Below are positions 35,813 to 47,386 of a DNA stretch of 64,000 nt, one piece after another. Source of the stretch: Pogona vitticeps (taxonomy: Eukaryota > Chordata > Lepidosauria > Squamata > Agamidae); assembly GCF_051106095.1 (NCBI RefSeq), contig NC_135783.1, positions 58,437,447-58,501,446 of the forward strand, read 5' to 3'. The notes under the pieces are model-generated. The model was not told the DNA's origin and made no database searches. It saw only the letters and a list, made by a program, of their open reading frames with translations. Numbering within the stretch: the first letter of the stretch is position 1; the number at the start of each line of letters is the position of its first letter. Made by a program: the position numbers and the translations under genes.

Positions 35813-37070
35813 ATGCCCTTGACTCGAAGCCAGATGGCAGAAATGGGTGAAGTGAAAGACCCCCAGGTAGACCAAGGTTCTGAGGATGAATTTGGCTCAG
35901 TGCAGGGTGACAGCACGGGAGAACAGAACCCAGAACTTAGAAAATTGCTCATAGCCCAACAGCATGAACTGAGGATGAGGCAATTTGAAATGGAGGAAAG
36001 GGAAAGAGAAGAAAGATTAGAGAGAGAAAGAAGGGAGGAAAGGGAGAAACAACGGCAATTTGAATTAGAGAGAGAGAGAGAGAGAGAATGGAGAGAGAAG
36101 AAAGATTGGAGAGAGAGAGAATGGCGTTTGAATTAAGAAAATTGGAACTGATGAACCAGAACAATAATAACAATAGGGATTCTGAGGGAGGCCAATTGTC
36201 TAAGGCTGACCTGAAGAAATTCCCTGTGTACCACAAGGGAGATTGTCCTGAGGTGTTCTTTTCCTTAGTGGAAAGAGCGTTTGTGGACTTCTCAGTGAGG
36301 GAAACTGAGAAGATGACCATCATGCGATCTTTAATCAGTGGTAGCCTGGCTGAGGTTTATTCAGAGATGCCACAGGAACTGATGAGAGATTTTGCAGAGT
36401 TTAAAAAACTGGTGTTTGCAAGACATGGGATAAATGCGGAACAGCTGAGGCAAAGATTCAGGTCCCTCACAAAGAAACCAGAGCAGACTTTTACCCAAGT
36501 GGGGGCTCAATTGGTGAGGCTGCTAGAGAAATGGCTATCTCAGGAGGGGACAGAGACCTTTCAGCAGCTCAAAGACTTGATAGCGCTGGAACAGTTCTAT
36601 TCAGTCCTGCATGGGGAACTGAAATTCCAGGTGAGGGAAAGGAAACCAAAATCTGTGGCAGAAGCAGCCGAGATCGCAGATTTTATTTCCCAAATAAGAA
36701 AGCCCTTGGGTGAGGGGAAAGCGATGGGGAAACCTAAAGAAACCTACAGCAAGTACTCTCAGGGACCAGGGGAAAGCCAGCAAGGGGGAGGGGCCCATGG
36801 TGAAGGGAAGCCCTCAGACATGAAACTAAGACCTCAGATTTTGGAGGGAAAACCAAGACAAGAGGAGAAAGACTCAAAATACACCAGAAAATGTTATTTC
36901 TGTCAGGGAAAGGGCCATCTAATCTCAGAGTGTGAGAAATTAAAGCAGCTAAAAGGAATGGTGCCTCAGGATTCGAGTGGGACCAAGCCAAAAGCTGTGT
37001 TCTGTGTCCAGAAAGAGCAAGGCTCATTGTCACTGAGGGAGCCTGTTGCCATGGCTACTCAATCTGGAAC
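35813..37070 (+). mobile_element. gag region with coiled coil, SCAN-like capsid part and zinc knuckle
   Basis: An N-terminal part rich in Glu and Arg (about 35990-36120) looks like a charged coiled coil. A capsid-like part follows from about 36215 (KFPVYHKGDCPEVFFSL). The part at about 36430-36702 has the SCAN pattern: a Q-R-F-R motif, then LIALEQFYSVL and VRERKPKS. A CCHC zinc knuckle lies at 36892-36933 (CX2CX4HX4C). SCAN domains of host zinc-finger proteins are thought to derive from Gmr1-type gag. Confidence 0.8.
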
Positions 37071-37089
37071 AGCTACATCTGCTGATCAG

Positions 37090-37460
37090 GCTGAGGAAAA
37101 TGGTCCTCTTGTAGAGGTCAGGCGCTGCCTGCTGGTGAGAACAGATTCTCAGTTGTTTGAGACAGCAGGGGTGGACGTAGGAATACTTGACCATCAGTAT
37201 CGGGGGCTGCGGGACACTTGTTCCCAGGTAACCCTGTGCCATCCAGATATTATTCCTAGGGAGTATGTAATCCCAAATGAGAGCATGAAGGTGGCAGGGA
37301 TTGAGGGGCAGGTGATCTCTCTGCCAGTAGCGGAGGTACCTGTGAACTTTCAAGGCTGGAGGGGAGTTTGGCGGCTAGCGATTTCATCGACTCTGCCAGC
37401 AGCCGTGCTCGTGGGAAATGACCTGGCTGAACATGTGAAACGGGTGCTAGTGATTACACG
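37090..37460 (+). mobile_element. Protease-like region
   Basis: The region between the zinc knuckle and integrase encodes VEVRRCLLVRTDSQLF, an ISLPVAEVPV stretch and VLVGNDLAEHV, which matches the usual layout of a retroelement aspartic protease. The assignment is mainly by position. Confidence 0.45.
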
Positions 37461-37739
37461 CTCACAAGCCACCACGGGGACAGTTCAGGGGGGTAATGAT
37501 GAGCCCGAGACGGAAGCAGAGGGGAGTTCAGAAGCTGTGGTGGAAACCTTAACCACAGACAGCAGATTTGGACAAGAGCAAAAGGCAGACGCCACTCTCC
37601 AAAAGTGTTTTGAACAGGTGACTGACGCCCAGCTAACACCTGAAACCCCAGTGAGATTTCTAGAGAAAAAGGGGATTTTGTATAGAGAGACCCTGAGGAA
37701 TATCTCAAAAGGGGGAGATGGGATCAGAAGTCAGCTAGT

Positions 37740-38830
37740 GGTACCTGAAAAGTATCGCCCCATGATCTTACAAAGGGGGCACTCTGACATGTTTGCTGCA
37801 CACTTAGGGGTGAACAAAACACAGCAGAGAATCACACAGAATTTCTACTGGCCTGACATAGGGAAGCAGATCAGGGAGTTCTGTAAACAATGTGATGTGT
37901 GTCAAAGGCAGGGGAATAGCCGCGACAGGACCAAAGCAAAGTTGTGCCCTTTGCCTGTGATTGACACTCCGTTCAAATGCATAGGGGTGGATATTGTGGG
38001 ACCTTTGCCCAAGGCCACAAAGAGGGGGAACAGGTTCATTCTCACCATTGTGGACCATGCCACGAGGTACCCTGAAGCCATACCCTTGACTAACATTGAA
38101 ACTAACACAGTGGCAGATGCCTTGGTGGGGTATATATCCAGGATGGGATTTGCCTCAGAAATAATCACAGATTTGGGCGCATCGTTCACATCAAAGCTCA
38201 TGAAACGCTTATGGCAAATCTGTGGAATTAAGCACAAGGAAACCACTGCCTATCATCCTGAAAGTAATGGGTTAACTGAGAAGTTCAATGGGACTCTAAT
38301 GCGCATGATTAGGGCTTACTTGGCAGAGAATCCAAACAATTGGGACCAGAAGCTGCAATCCCTTTTGTTTGCTTATTGATCAGTGCCACAAGCCAGTACC
38401 GGGTTCAGTCCATTTGAACTTTTATTTGGGAGAAGGGTGAAAGGGCCCCTTGATTTGATCAAACAAAATTGGGAGCAGATCACCCAGGATGACCCACAAG
38501 ACGTTGTGACATACATAGACACCTTGATGAATGACCTAAAGAGAAATCTAGAGCTGGCAGCAGAAAACCTGCAAGCTCAGAAGGTCAGACAGAAAACATG
38601 GTATGACCACAAAGCTAGAGAGAGGCACTTTGACCCAGGGGAGGAAGTGCTTTGGCTTAGGCCCTGCAGAGAGAATAAACTGCAGCTCAAATGGGCAGGA
38701 CCATATAGGGTCATTTCCAAGATGTCAGACCTGAACTACCTTATAGAGCAGGAGGAGAACCAAGCAAGGAGGGTGGTTCATGTGAATGCCCTAAAACCCT
38801 ACTACAGAGGGGAACAGAGGGTTTTATTTG
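37740..38830 (+). mobile_element. Integrase region (HHCC finger, catalytic core, C-terminal part)
   Basis: An HHCC zinc finger lies at about 37770-37910 (HSDMFAAHLGV, then CKQCDVCQRQ). The core follows at about 37960-38370, including GVDIVGPLP, LTIVDHATRYPEA and YHPESNGLTEKFNG. A GPF/Y-like C-terminal part (LKWAGPYRVI, then VVHVNALKPYYRG) lies at about 38680-38810. All of it is upstream of reverse transcriptase. Confidence 0.85.
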
Positions 38831-38989
38831 CGATAAAAGCAGCTGAGAGTGAGGAAGCGGAATTACCCTTCTGGGAGGGTAGAGGGGAAGTAAAATACAA
38901 CCCCGAGGAGGTAAAGATCAGTCCTGCACTCACCCAAGACCAGCAGCAAGAACTAAAAATGCTGCTTAGTAAATATCAACAGGTGTTTT

Positions 38990-39640
38990 CCAACAAGCCG
39001 GGGATAGTGAAGGGAGTGATGCATCGGATCCACACAGGGGATGCACCCCCGCAGGCAGTATCCCCATACCGAGTAACGGGACCCTATAGGGACAAGGTGC
39101 GGAAGGAGCTGGACGAGATGCTTAGGGAGAACATAATCGTCCCCTCTTCTAGTCCTTGGTCCTCTCCGATAGTCCTTGTGGACAAGCCTGATGGGAGCAT
39201 TAGGTTTTGTGTCGATTACAGGAAATTAAACCGTGTAACCACTCCTGATGCCTACCCAATGCCCAGGCTAGACAACCTGATTGAAACCATAGGGGGTTGT
39301 CGGTTCATCTCATCATTGGACCTGGTAAAGGGATATTGGCAATTAAGAATTGATCCCAGGGATCAAGAAAAGACTGCCTTTTGCAGCCCTTTTGGTCTCT
39401 ATGAGTTTCGAGTCCTGAGCTTTGGTCTCAGAAATGCACCAGCCACATTCCAAAGGCTGATGGACCAGACCTTGGCAGGGCTCAGTGACTTTACAGTGGC
39501 CTACATTGACGACATAGGGATCTTCAGTAATACCTGGGAAGATCACCTGATACACCTGGAATTAGTGCTGCAGAAGTTAAGTGCAGCAGGGCTAACAGTA
39601 AAGGCCAGCAAGTGTCAGCTGGGTAGCCCAGAAATAAAAT
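38990..39640 (+). mobile_element. Reverse transcriptase domain
   Basis: Ty3/gypsy RT blocks appear in order: SPWSSPIVLVDKPDGSIRFC, VDYRKLN, SSLDLVKGYWQL, FGLRNAPATFQRLMD and the YIDD motif at 39502-39513. Confidence 0.92.
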
Positions 39641-39869
39641 ACTTGGGTCACATGGTAGGGGGAGGAGTGATAAAACCCCTAGAGGCCAAAATAGAAGCAG
39701 TTCGTGATTGGCCCAGACCCAACACCAAGAAAAAAGTCAAATCATTTCTTGGGTTGGTGGGCTACTACAGAAAGTTCATCCCGAGGTTTAGCGAGATTGC
39801 GGCTCCGCTGACCGATCTGACGAGGAAGAAAGCTGATGACCGCATCCCGTGGACCAGCGACTGTGAGGA

Positions 39870-40314
39870 GGCGTTCCAGAGGTTGAAGCAGGCGCTCATC
39901 AACTATCCAGTGCTGCGTGCTCCAGACTTCGACCGGGAGTTCATCGTCTACACCGATGCGTCTAACAGCGGGGTAGGAGCAGTTCTTTGCCAGGAGGATG
40001 AGAATGGTGACCAGCATCCAGTGTCCTACCTGAGTAGGAAACTTCAAAAAGGTGAGAGACATTTGGCAACCGTGGAGAAGGAGTGTTTGGCCATAGTCTA
40101 CGCGATCCAGAAGGCCAAGCCTTACATCTGGGGAAGACATTTTGTTCTGTGCACTGACCATTCACCACTGCAATGGTTAAAGACAATGAAAACCCACAAT
40201 AGCACACTTATGAGGTGGGCTTTAAACCTACAGGACTATGACTTTGAAGTGAAGGTGGTCAGAGGGTCAGTGAACTGTGTTGCTGACGCCTTGTCAAGAA
40301 GACCTGAAGATTGA
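39870..40314 (+). mobile_element. RNase H domain and end of pol
   Basis: VYTDASNSGVGAVLCQ, VSYLSRKL, TVEKECLAIVYA and the ADALSRRPED end are typical of Ty3/gypsy RNase H. Confidence 0.9.
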
Positions 40315-40578
40315 AGACGGCGAAAGAAACATGGACTATGTATATATATTGATGACAAAAGGTTAAATGTACCTGGTTTTTTTGAATTTGGTTTGTATGA
40401 ATAAAGGTAACTTGGTGTAATGTATATGGTAAATGTTTAAATGCCTAATTGATATGGTTAACTTAGAATGTAAGTATAAGTAAGTATGATATGGTATGTA
40501 TAACTGTTGTTGTGTGTTTTATCCAGGTTGTTTTTTGGGAAAAAGCACCTTAGCTTTCCCCCTACAAAACAACTTATA

Positions 40579-40589
40579 AAGAGGGGAGG
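40579..40589 (+). other. Polypurine tract
   Basis: AAGAGGGGAGG directly precedes the 3' LTR, the normal site for plus-strand priming. Confidence 0.8.
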
Positions 40590-41118
40590 TGTTACATACA
40601 GCACTGATGTTACCTGTCTGTCATGGGTTTGGAGGGAAAGTTCCATCCTATGGGGAGTGGAAGGCGGGACATCAGGAGGAGGGGCTGTACTGTATATATA
40701 TGTGATGCGTGTGTGGAGAAGTTTAGACGCTGGGATGTGAGAGACAAAGCAGCAGCTGGGAAGAAGAAGCTGGTGTGGGAGTCTGTGTGTCAGACAGGGT
40801 ACTACTGTGTGTCAGTACCAACCTGATAGGTTCAGGTGTCTGTATGGTTAGCCAGAACTGATAGGTTCAGGGTCTGTGCTTCAAGTTAAGGGTTCTGTGT
40901 GAACCAAACTGTATGCATGTATGAATGAGACTAAGCCACGTTACTATATCTTATTCACCTGATCATTTTATTTTCCCTGTGTGTTGTTTTAAATAAACCT
41001 TATTCTTTTATTTGTTGAAAATCCATCCCTGGTCTGTGTGACTTCTTATAGGGAATGGTTGGTGGCAGCTTAGTTAACGTGTGGCAGATCCCAGTAGGTC
41101 TGGGTTTGTCACATTGAT
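40590..41118 (+). repeat. 3' LTR of the Gmr1-like element
   Basis: The LTR appears identical to the 5' LTR over about 529 bp by eye. Even an accidental 67-codon open frame in the two LTRs translates to the same peptide. Confidence 0.9.
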
Positions 41119-41187
41119 AAACCCCAGCCAGCACAGTTGGTGGTGAAGGCTTCTGGGAGTTGCAGTCCAAAACTCCTGAGTAACCCA
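41119..41187 (+). repeat. 69-bp flanking duplication, right copy
   Basis: This is the exact repeat of 34779-34847, placed directly after the 3' LTR. The MITE then continues with AGGTTAAGAACCAGTG. Confidence 0.9.
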
Positions 41188-43539
41188 AGGTTAAGAACCA
41201 GTGGTGTAGTGTAATGTATCATGGCAAAGAATCTGATTTCTGGAGTTCTTGTATTCCCTGATTCTCAGGTTGTTCTCTGAAGGACAGGGCAAAGGCATAT
41301 TCAATAAACTCATTAGACATGTCACACCTCACATCCTCCCTTGTACTCTGCCAGTTTGTGATCGCATAAATTCTATTTTTAAGATTTTCAAATCAACTCT
41401 GAATGTTTTTTAATTTTGTCATCCTTACCTAGATTTGGGGCTCTTTGTGTCATCTTCTGCTTGTGTCAGTGCTGTCAGCTTTGCTGCTAGTGGTTCAGTT
41501 TCATTTTGGTTGTAATGCTAATGTCTAGTTCTATAGTGCAATCTTAACTTACTGGAAGAAACCAACTATATTCTTGTCACTTGCACTTCTTCCTTACCTT
41601 GGTGCCATTGCATTTCACTTTGGTGCTATGGACAACGAACATGAAGCCAGGAAAGAAGCTATTTTGACAACTACAGTCTGCTTTGAAGTGCCTGGCAGAC
41701 ATTTATATAAGAAATATGCTGTTAAATCTCTTTACTGGTTTGATCAAAGCATCATTTTACCACTGTTTTTTGGGAAATTTAAAGGGTTTGTTGGAATTTT
41801 AAAAATGTTTTACTTGTAGTAACTTATTGATTGATTGATACGGACTACAAATATAAATTTATTTCTTATTTGGCTACAAGCTGTCAACACCCTGGCCAGT
41901 TTTACTTTATAGTGTTGCAATCTGAAAAAAGTAACTAGAATTAGTGATTCATTATTCACATATAACTACTGATGAAACCAGTTTGGGGAGGTGGGGAAGT
42001 AAACAGAGATCGTTATAGTGCTAGGCTGTTAAATAGCTTAGATGACCTTGATAGTAAGCCCTAGCCTGCTTAGAACAAGAATTTGGGACAAGGAACTTCC
42101 ACACAGTGTATCACCTCATACAGCACACAACTACAGTGTATAAGAAAAATAATTGCTCCCTTACCAATTCAAAGGTGGAAAGAAAGGGTAGGGGTCTTTT
42201 AAAATTTACACTCATATGTTCGAGTGTATTGGAAGATTAACCATGTTGAAAATAACAAGAAGAATTGTGAATATTCATGCTGAGATTTGGGTTTTGAAAT
42301 ATTTTCAACCTAACTAGTCCAAGGGAAACTTCCCCTGGCTTTATAACACCAAGTCACTCTGCGTATCATCATGTCTATTCTTCTCAGCTAATTAAGAGTA
42401 CACTCATTTATTATGAAAATGGTAGTATCCTGGATAGAGAGTTGTCACCATTGGAATGAACCCATGGTTACACATGGTTTTCTTTTTAATTACAATGTGT
42501 AGTAAACTTGTGATTATAGGATTCCATGAAGCTATTTTGCAAACATCTGAGGTAAAGATATTTCGTAAATACAGTGATGTTATTGGACATCCCCAAACTG
42601 TTATATCTAGAACATGCAGTGTAAATCAGTAGATCTTCTGGGGCATACTAAAATTAGACTTCTGAAATTGATTCTTCTGCTGTACGTGCAAGAGGAGTTC
42701 TAAACTGTTCTGGCATTTCCTTGGTTTGTCACTTAAATTTCTTGGATTAATTCTCAAATTAAGCAGAGTGAGATGAAACGTATCTCTTGCCAATGCTAAA
42801 TATAAGCCTGAGTATTTCCGTAGTAGAAATAGGTCATGGATGCGTGCTATCTCATTGTAGGACTTTTGCCTTGTTTATTAGTTTTCATTTTAGGAGAACA
42901 CTTTAATTTAAAGGAAACCAGTTCACTGTAAGTTTATTTTTAGTGAGGCTTTTAACCATAGTAGTTATACCCATTAATAGCTAAAAAAACCCAAAACATA
43001 TGCATACCTTTACTCCTGCCTTCCTGAAACGCAAATGCTCACATCATGCTGCTAGAATAAAATGTTTGTTTCCTTAATTGTGTAACAGCGTATCTTCTCA
43101 ACATAACATTGAACATAATGTTATGAATATATGCATATTATGAAGTTTATTTTAAAAATGGGGAGACTGTTGTAAAAAAAGCAAATTGAAGTATTTTCCT
43201 GTTGGCACTCTTTCTGCTGATCTCATGTGAAAACACATTTCTGAAATCTGCATGTTCTCTCTCTCCAAATTTAAGAGGTAACGTTTTCTTTTTTAAGTTT
43301 GTGTTTCCTATTACATACTTTTGATTTATTACATCATGAATTATTTGGCTAATTCGTGCTAAAGAATTTACATATAATTACACAATGAAAACAAGGGCTG
43401 TTATCACAAAAGTTAATTGCTACAGTGCTGCTCATTTTTATTTTTTAACACTTTGCTTGCAACAGTAATCTGTCTGCAGCAACCACTAGCATGCTTCTTT
43501 GCTTGCTTTCTAATTGGCATTGTTCATTTATACTTTCAG

Positions 43540-43687
43540 GTCTACTGGCTTTCTTTCCCCATTGGAAACCAAAACATTATGATGTCATTGTAGGGGTGCT
43601 GTCTGCACGGAATAATGTTGAATTGCGCAATGCTATAAGGAACACTTGGTTCAAGCATTTGAAACAACACCCAGGACTAAGTCAGCG
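43540..43687 (+). CDS. B3GALNT2: B3GALNT2 exon 2 (to residue 85 plus 2 nt)
   Basis: The acceptor is TTTCAG at 43534-43539. The exon encodes [20 protein letters not shown], then LSARNN, the RNAIRNTW block and QHPGLSQR. R-x-A-I-R-x-T-W is the first conserved motif of the beta-1,3-glycosyltransferase (GT31) fold. The exon joins exon 1 in phase 1 and ends at GTAATT in phase 2. An 18-kb intron separates it from exon 1. Confidence 0.93.
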
Positions 43688-44710
43688 GTAATTCCCAGTA
43701 CTTCTTTTAGCCCTATCCCTTCTCTTATAAAGCTCCAAATCAAGACTTCATGATTATTTATGAAAATCCCAATATTCTTAGAATCATTTTCAAAAACAAC
43801 CCATAGTAATAGGAAATCTGGTGCTTCCTTCCGAATGTTCTGACAAGAAATATTATTGCTGTATGTTAAAATATTTGTTTGATAGTGCTTTTCTTTATCC
43901 TTTCTGTGAACTTCCCACTGAATTACTCTGTACAATTGGAGTCTTCGAGGCTCGTAGTTTGTGACATACTGTTTTTCCCTAGAAATAAGACAGGGTCTTA
44001 TATTAATTTTTGCTCCAAAAAACGCATTAGGGCTTATTTTCAGGGGATGTTTTTTTTTTTTCATGTACAACAATCTACATTTACTCAAATACAGTCATAT
44101 CTTCTTCTGGTTGCTGCACAATGGTGGAGGGTGGGGTTTCACTTAACTGCGGTTTATTTTTGGGGTAGGGCTTATATTACGGGCGTCCTGAAAAATCATA
44201 CTAGGGTTTATTTTCAGGTTAGGTCTTATTTTGGAGGGAGCAGGTGCAGGTAAGATAGACAAGTTCAGTTGGAAAAACTTTATGCTAATGAATATAATAG
44301 GTACAGTATGTATGATAATTGTCATTATTTCATTAACTAAAATAAATTATATTTTTGATCTTTTCCCCTTCCCCGTTATTATGAGGTAAATTTGTAGAAC
44401 CTAAATCCTAGCATAACTGTTGTTCTCTAGTTTTCTCATTCAGATAGCTGAGGGAAATTAATGGGGCAATTATAGAGAAACAAATACTAAAATAGCTAAA
44501 TAGAAAAGAATCTTCTTTTTGCCCTTTTGTCTTTTGTAAAAGCCCATGGTGAATGGTCTTGCAGTGGTTACAGTAGTTAATTGTAAAAGGCAATTTTCAG
44601 AATGCATCCCAAATAACCTTGTTTTTCTGTAAAGCTTATATTTGTCCTTTAAATAACCATTCTGAATATAATAAAACAGAAATCAACAAATGTTAATTAT
44701 AATATCGTAG
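43688..44710 (+). other. B3GALNT2 intron 2 with a dispersed DNA-type repeat
   Basis: About 43969-44246 is a dispersed repeat with AATAAGACAGGGTCTTATAT at one end and TTAGGTCTTATTTTGGAGGG at the other, and internal AGGGCTTATTTTCAGG copies. I recall it as a reptile MITE but cannot name the family. Nothing else is seen. Confidence 0.5.
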
Positions 44711-44811
44711 TGTCCTTGTGAAGTTTATAATTGGTGCACATGGATGTGATGTGCCAGTAGAAGACAGAGAGGATCCTTATTCATGCAGGCTTCTGAACAT
44801 CAGTAACCCAG
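44711..44811 (+). CDS. B3GALNT2: B3GALNT2 exon 3 (residues 86-119 plus 1 nt)
   Basis: The exon encodes [20 protein letters not shown] followed by [13 protein letters not shown]. Asn115 in NIS is an N-glycosylation sequon, and a sequon at this place is known in the human enzyme. The acceptor ATCGTAG has a weak pyrimidine tract but keeps the frame, and the donor is GTAAGA. There is no stand-alone open frame for this exon, so it was found by phase and homology. Confidence 0.92.
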
Positions 44812-45230
44812 GTAAGAAAAATATTTTGACATTAGATGAATTGTACATTATGTGATGCACGTTTATAACTTACAGACTTTTCATATATTGTGGCTGCCAC
44901 AATACAGCACATATTCTGATACTTTTATACTCAAACTGAAAGACTAATATTATCAGGGAGCTGAGACAGTAAGCTAGGAAGTAATGTACAATCTTAATTG
45001 GTGTATGCAGAAAACAAATTGGATATATTTCCAATTAAATGTTTTTAAGGATTAAAATGTAAACAGTATCTAAGTACATTCTCCATTGCACCTACAAATG
45101 ATTGTAATTAATACAGAATCATTTCATATTTTGCAGAGTAAGAATTTTCCAAAATTACTGAGTTTTGTTTGCTTTTTTGCCTACTATAGATGTCTTTGTG
45201 TTATACTGTTTTTTTCTCTCTCTCCAATAG
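44812..45230 (+). other. B3GALNT2 intron 3
   Basis: AT-rich, no repeat or gene recognised. Confidence 0.8.
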
Positions 45231-45424
45231 TTCTGAATCAAGAAATTGAAGCATTCACTCTGCCAGAGGATGATATGTCAGTGCTCTCGGAAGACAGAGT
45301 GGTCAGTGTGCATTTCAAAGTCCTTTACCCCATTGTCATCACCAGTCTTGGGGTGTTCTATGATGCTAAGGATGTAGGTTTCCAGAGGAACATCACAGTG
45401 AAACTATACCAGGCAGAACAAGAG
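45231..45424 (+). CDS. B3GALNT2: B3GALNT2 exon 4 (residues 120-184)
   Basis: The exon follows CTCCAATAG and encodes [15 protein letters not shown], then [20 protein letters not shown] and [20 protein letters not shown], ending in AEQE. Asn173 (NIT) is a second sequon. This is the B3GALNT2-specific insert region that lies between the first GT31 motif and the catalytic core. It ends in phase 0 at GTATGC. Confidence 0.95.
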
Positions 45425-47263
45425 GTATGCTGCTGCACTTAGCAGAGTGGACTAAATCCATAGCCTTTCTAGAAGCTGTGCATTGTTATAATTTTGTGTG
45501 ACTTTTTGTTTTACTCAAAGGCTGTTCAGCATATTTGGGCAGTTAAAAGTTAAACTAATGGGATGAATAAGTAGGAAGAGTAATGGGAAGGAGAAAAAGG
45601 GTTCAAAATGGCAAGAAATCAGGTGGTAACATTGTGTGTTCTGTATGCTTTGTGAACATTTGGAACTTTCAGGATGGCAGTCTATTGAAGGATGTGACCT
45701 CAGCCTTCTGCCTTTTATTAAATAGATAATCATGTCACAGGAATAGGGACATACAAACTCTTACCAGGTCATCAAATTTATTTTTTGTTCACATCAAGAT
45801 GACTAGTGATTCTATGGGTGTTCTTTGTGTGTGCGTGCGTACGTACGTACATACGTACATACAGACGTACATGTGTTTCTGTCACCCCTTTCCTGTAGAG
45901 CATGGTGTAGCCTCCTTGTTTACTGAATATGGAGCTAGTATTCAGTAAGTGTGATCCTCCAGTCCAGAATATGTTGAAGTGTAAACTCTGTTGGCCCTAA
46001 CTGACAGCCAATGTGAGGAATACAGGGAGATGCAGTGTAACAACATCTGAAAGCCTGCACTCTGCCTACCCTGTGCTATAAGATCAGTATAAGCTATACT
46101 TGTACTTTATTTGGATAATTACTTAGATTTTCCTGCAGACTAATTTTGGTTATGTGGTTTGTATTTATTGTTTTTTGGTAAGCCACTTTACAAAGGTTTG
46201 GACCCTAAGAGTAGAACAGAAATGTTAACGGTGCAATTCCATATGTGCCTGTTGAGAAGTAAACCTCAAAATGAAGTGTTTGAAACTGCAATGTACTAAA
46301 CTAGAGTATGAAATGAATTATTATTTCAGTAGTACTGTTTACCTGTTGAGATATTTCATGGTATGGCATGTGGATTGATTATTGGTGCATTTCGTTCCAT
46401 GTCTGCACAATGTTAATTTAGTGTGGCCAGGTTTCTGTAACCCAACCTACAAGCTCTTTAGGTATGATTGCCTCTAGCCTTCTGCCAAACAGGTTCCACT
46501 CCCTGAAGCTCTCACTTGTACGGAGGTTTGGAGAAGGAAAAAGAAAAAGAAAAAGAGAGAACTATCCAATCTTTTTTTTTCCATATGCCCAAATAGAGAT
46601 GTGTCAGACGACATTAGGAGTAGGCGAGAGTATCCATGAAGTGTGTCTGTCTGGCTGGTAAATTGATACCATCACTTTGTCCACACACTGTACAACCAGT
46701 TCCAAAATTACAAATAATAGAAAGGGTTGTGTGGTGTTGGGTTTAAAACAGGTAATTAAAAATATACTCTGATGCAGGTGTGGGTTTCTTCTGTGAGATC
46801 TGCATTGGAAATAATGTCCTGAACTGAACACCTCTGGCTATTTTGAATGGTTTGAATATAATTGACAGTTATTATGATATGCTTTGTGGACAAGACATTT
46901 TTAAAATTCTAGTACTGGTATCTAAATGTCAGTAGAGTTGGCTGAAATTCTAAAATTTTGATGCAGGGGTTTGAAAAAAATGGGCTCATTGTTACTTTTA
47001 CCTCACTTTCCCCCCCCCCAGTTATTTAGCAACTTCTATTTTAACCTTATTAAGTACAGAATCTTTAAAAGTTGGTATTTTGTAAAAAAAAAATGATAAG
47101 GCCCCTATGTTTAAAAAAAAACACATAGAATTGGTTGTATATATACCTTTGGTTCTAAAGTGCGTACTGTATTTTTCTGTCATGAACTAGACAAGAGTGG
47201 GTGAATATGAATTGCATTGATCAGGTTCATGACTTACAAGAGTATTGCTCATTGTTTTCCTAG
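45425..47263 (+). other. B3GALNT2 intron 4
   Basis: It holds a GTAC/CATA-rich microsatellite at about 45826-45872. The rest is AT-rich and nothing else is recognised. Confidence 0.7.

Positions 47264-47386
<123 letters not shown>

Larger units (their letters stand above)
34848..41118 (+). mobile_element. Ty3/gypsy-type LTR retroelement, Gmr1-like, nearly whole and young
   Basis: The 6.3-kb element has two LTRs of about 529 bp that look identical, a primer-binding region, gag with SCAN-like and zinc-knuckle parts, a protease-like region, integrase, reverse transcriptase and RNase H, and a polypurine tract. Integrase comes before reverse transcriptase, the order of the Gmr1 group and unlike most Ty3/gypsy elements. 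There is no envelope. It looks nearly whole, with about one or two breaks in its reading frames. Identical LTRs imply a recent insertion. It lies in sense orientation in B3GALNT2 intron 1, is nested in a hAT-type MITE and is flanked by a 69-bp direct repeat. Confidence 0.9.
34728..41203. mobile_element. hAT-type MITE split by the LTR retroelement
   Basis: The MITE begins CAGTGGTTCTTAACCTTTG at 34728 and ends GGTTAAGAACCAGTG at 41203. GTGTAGTG flanks it at 34720-34727 and 41204-41211, an exact 8-bp duplication. Without the insert and one copy of the 69-bp duplication it would be 136 bp, the same as the palindromic MITE at 31577-31712. The LTR element sits near its right end. Confidence 0.8.
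25572..43539 (+). other. B3GALNT2: B3GALNT2 intron 1 (about 18 kb)
   Basis: No host exon is seen here. The intron is the main repeat store of the window: a SINE, a Penelope-like fragment, four hAT-type elements, a fold-back element, a BovB piece and the LTR retroelement. 27540-29200 and 41220-43530 are AT-rich and show nothing I can name. Confidence 0.7.

Noticed and set aside
36430-36702. A host SCAN zinc-finger gene
   Set aside because: It lies between LTRs with zinc knuckle, integrase and RT. No C2H2 zinc-finger array follows.
41574-41819. 81-codon plus-strand frame in intron 1
   Set aside because: No domain, signal or splice context is visible. It is AT-rich chance sequence.
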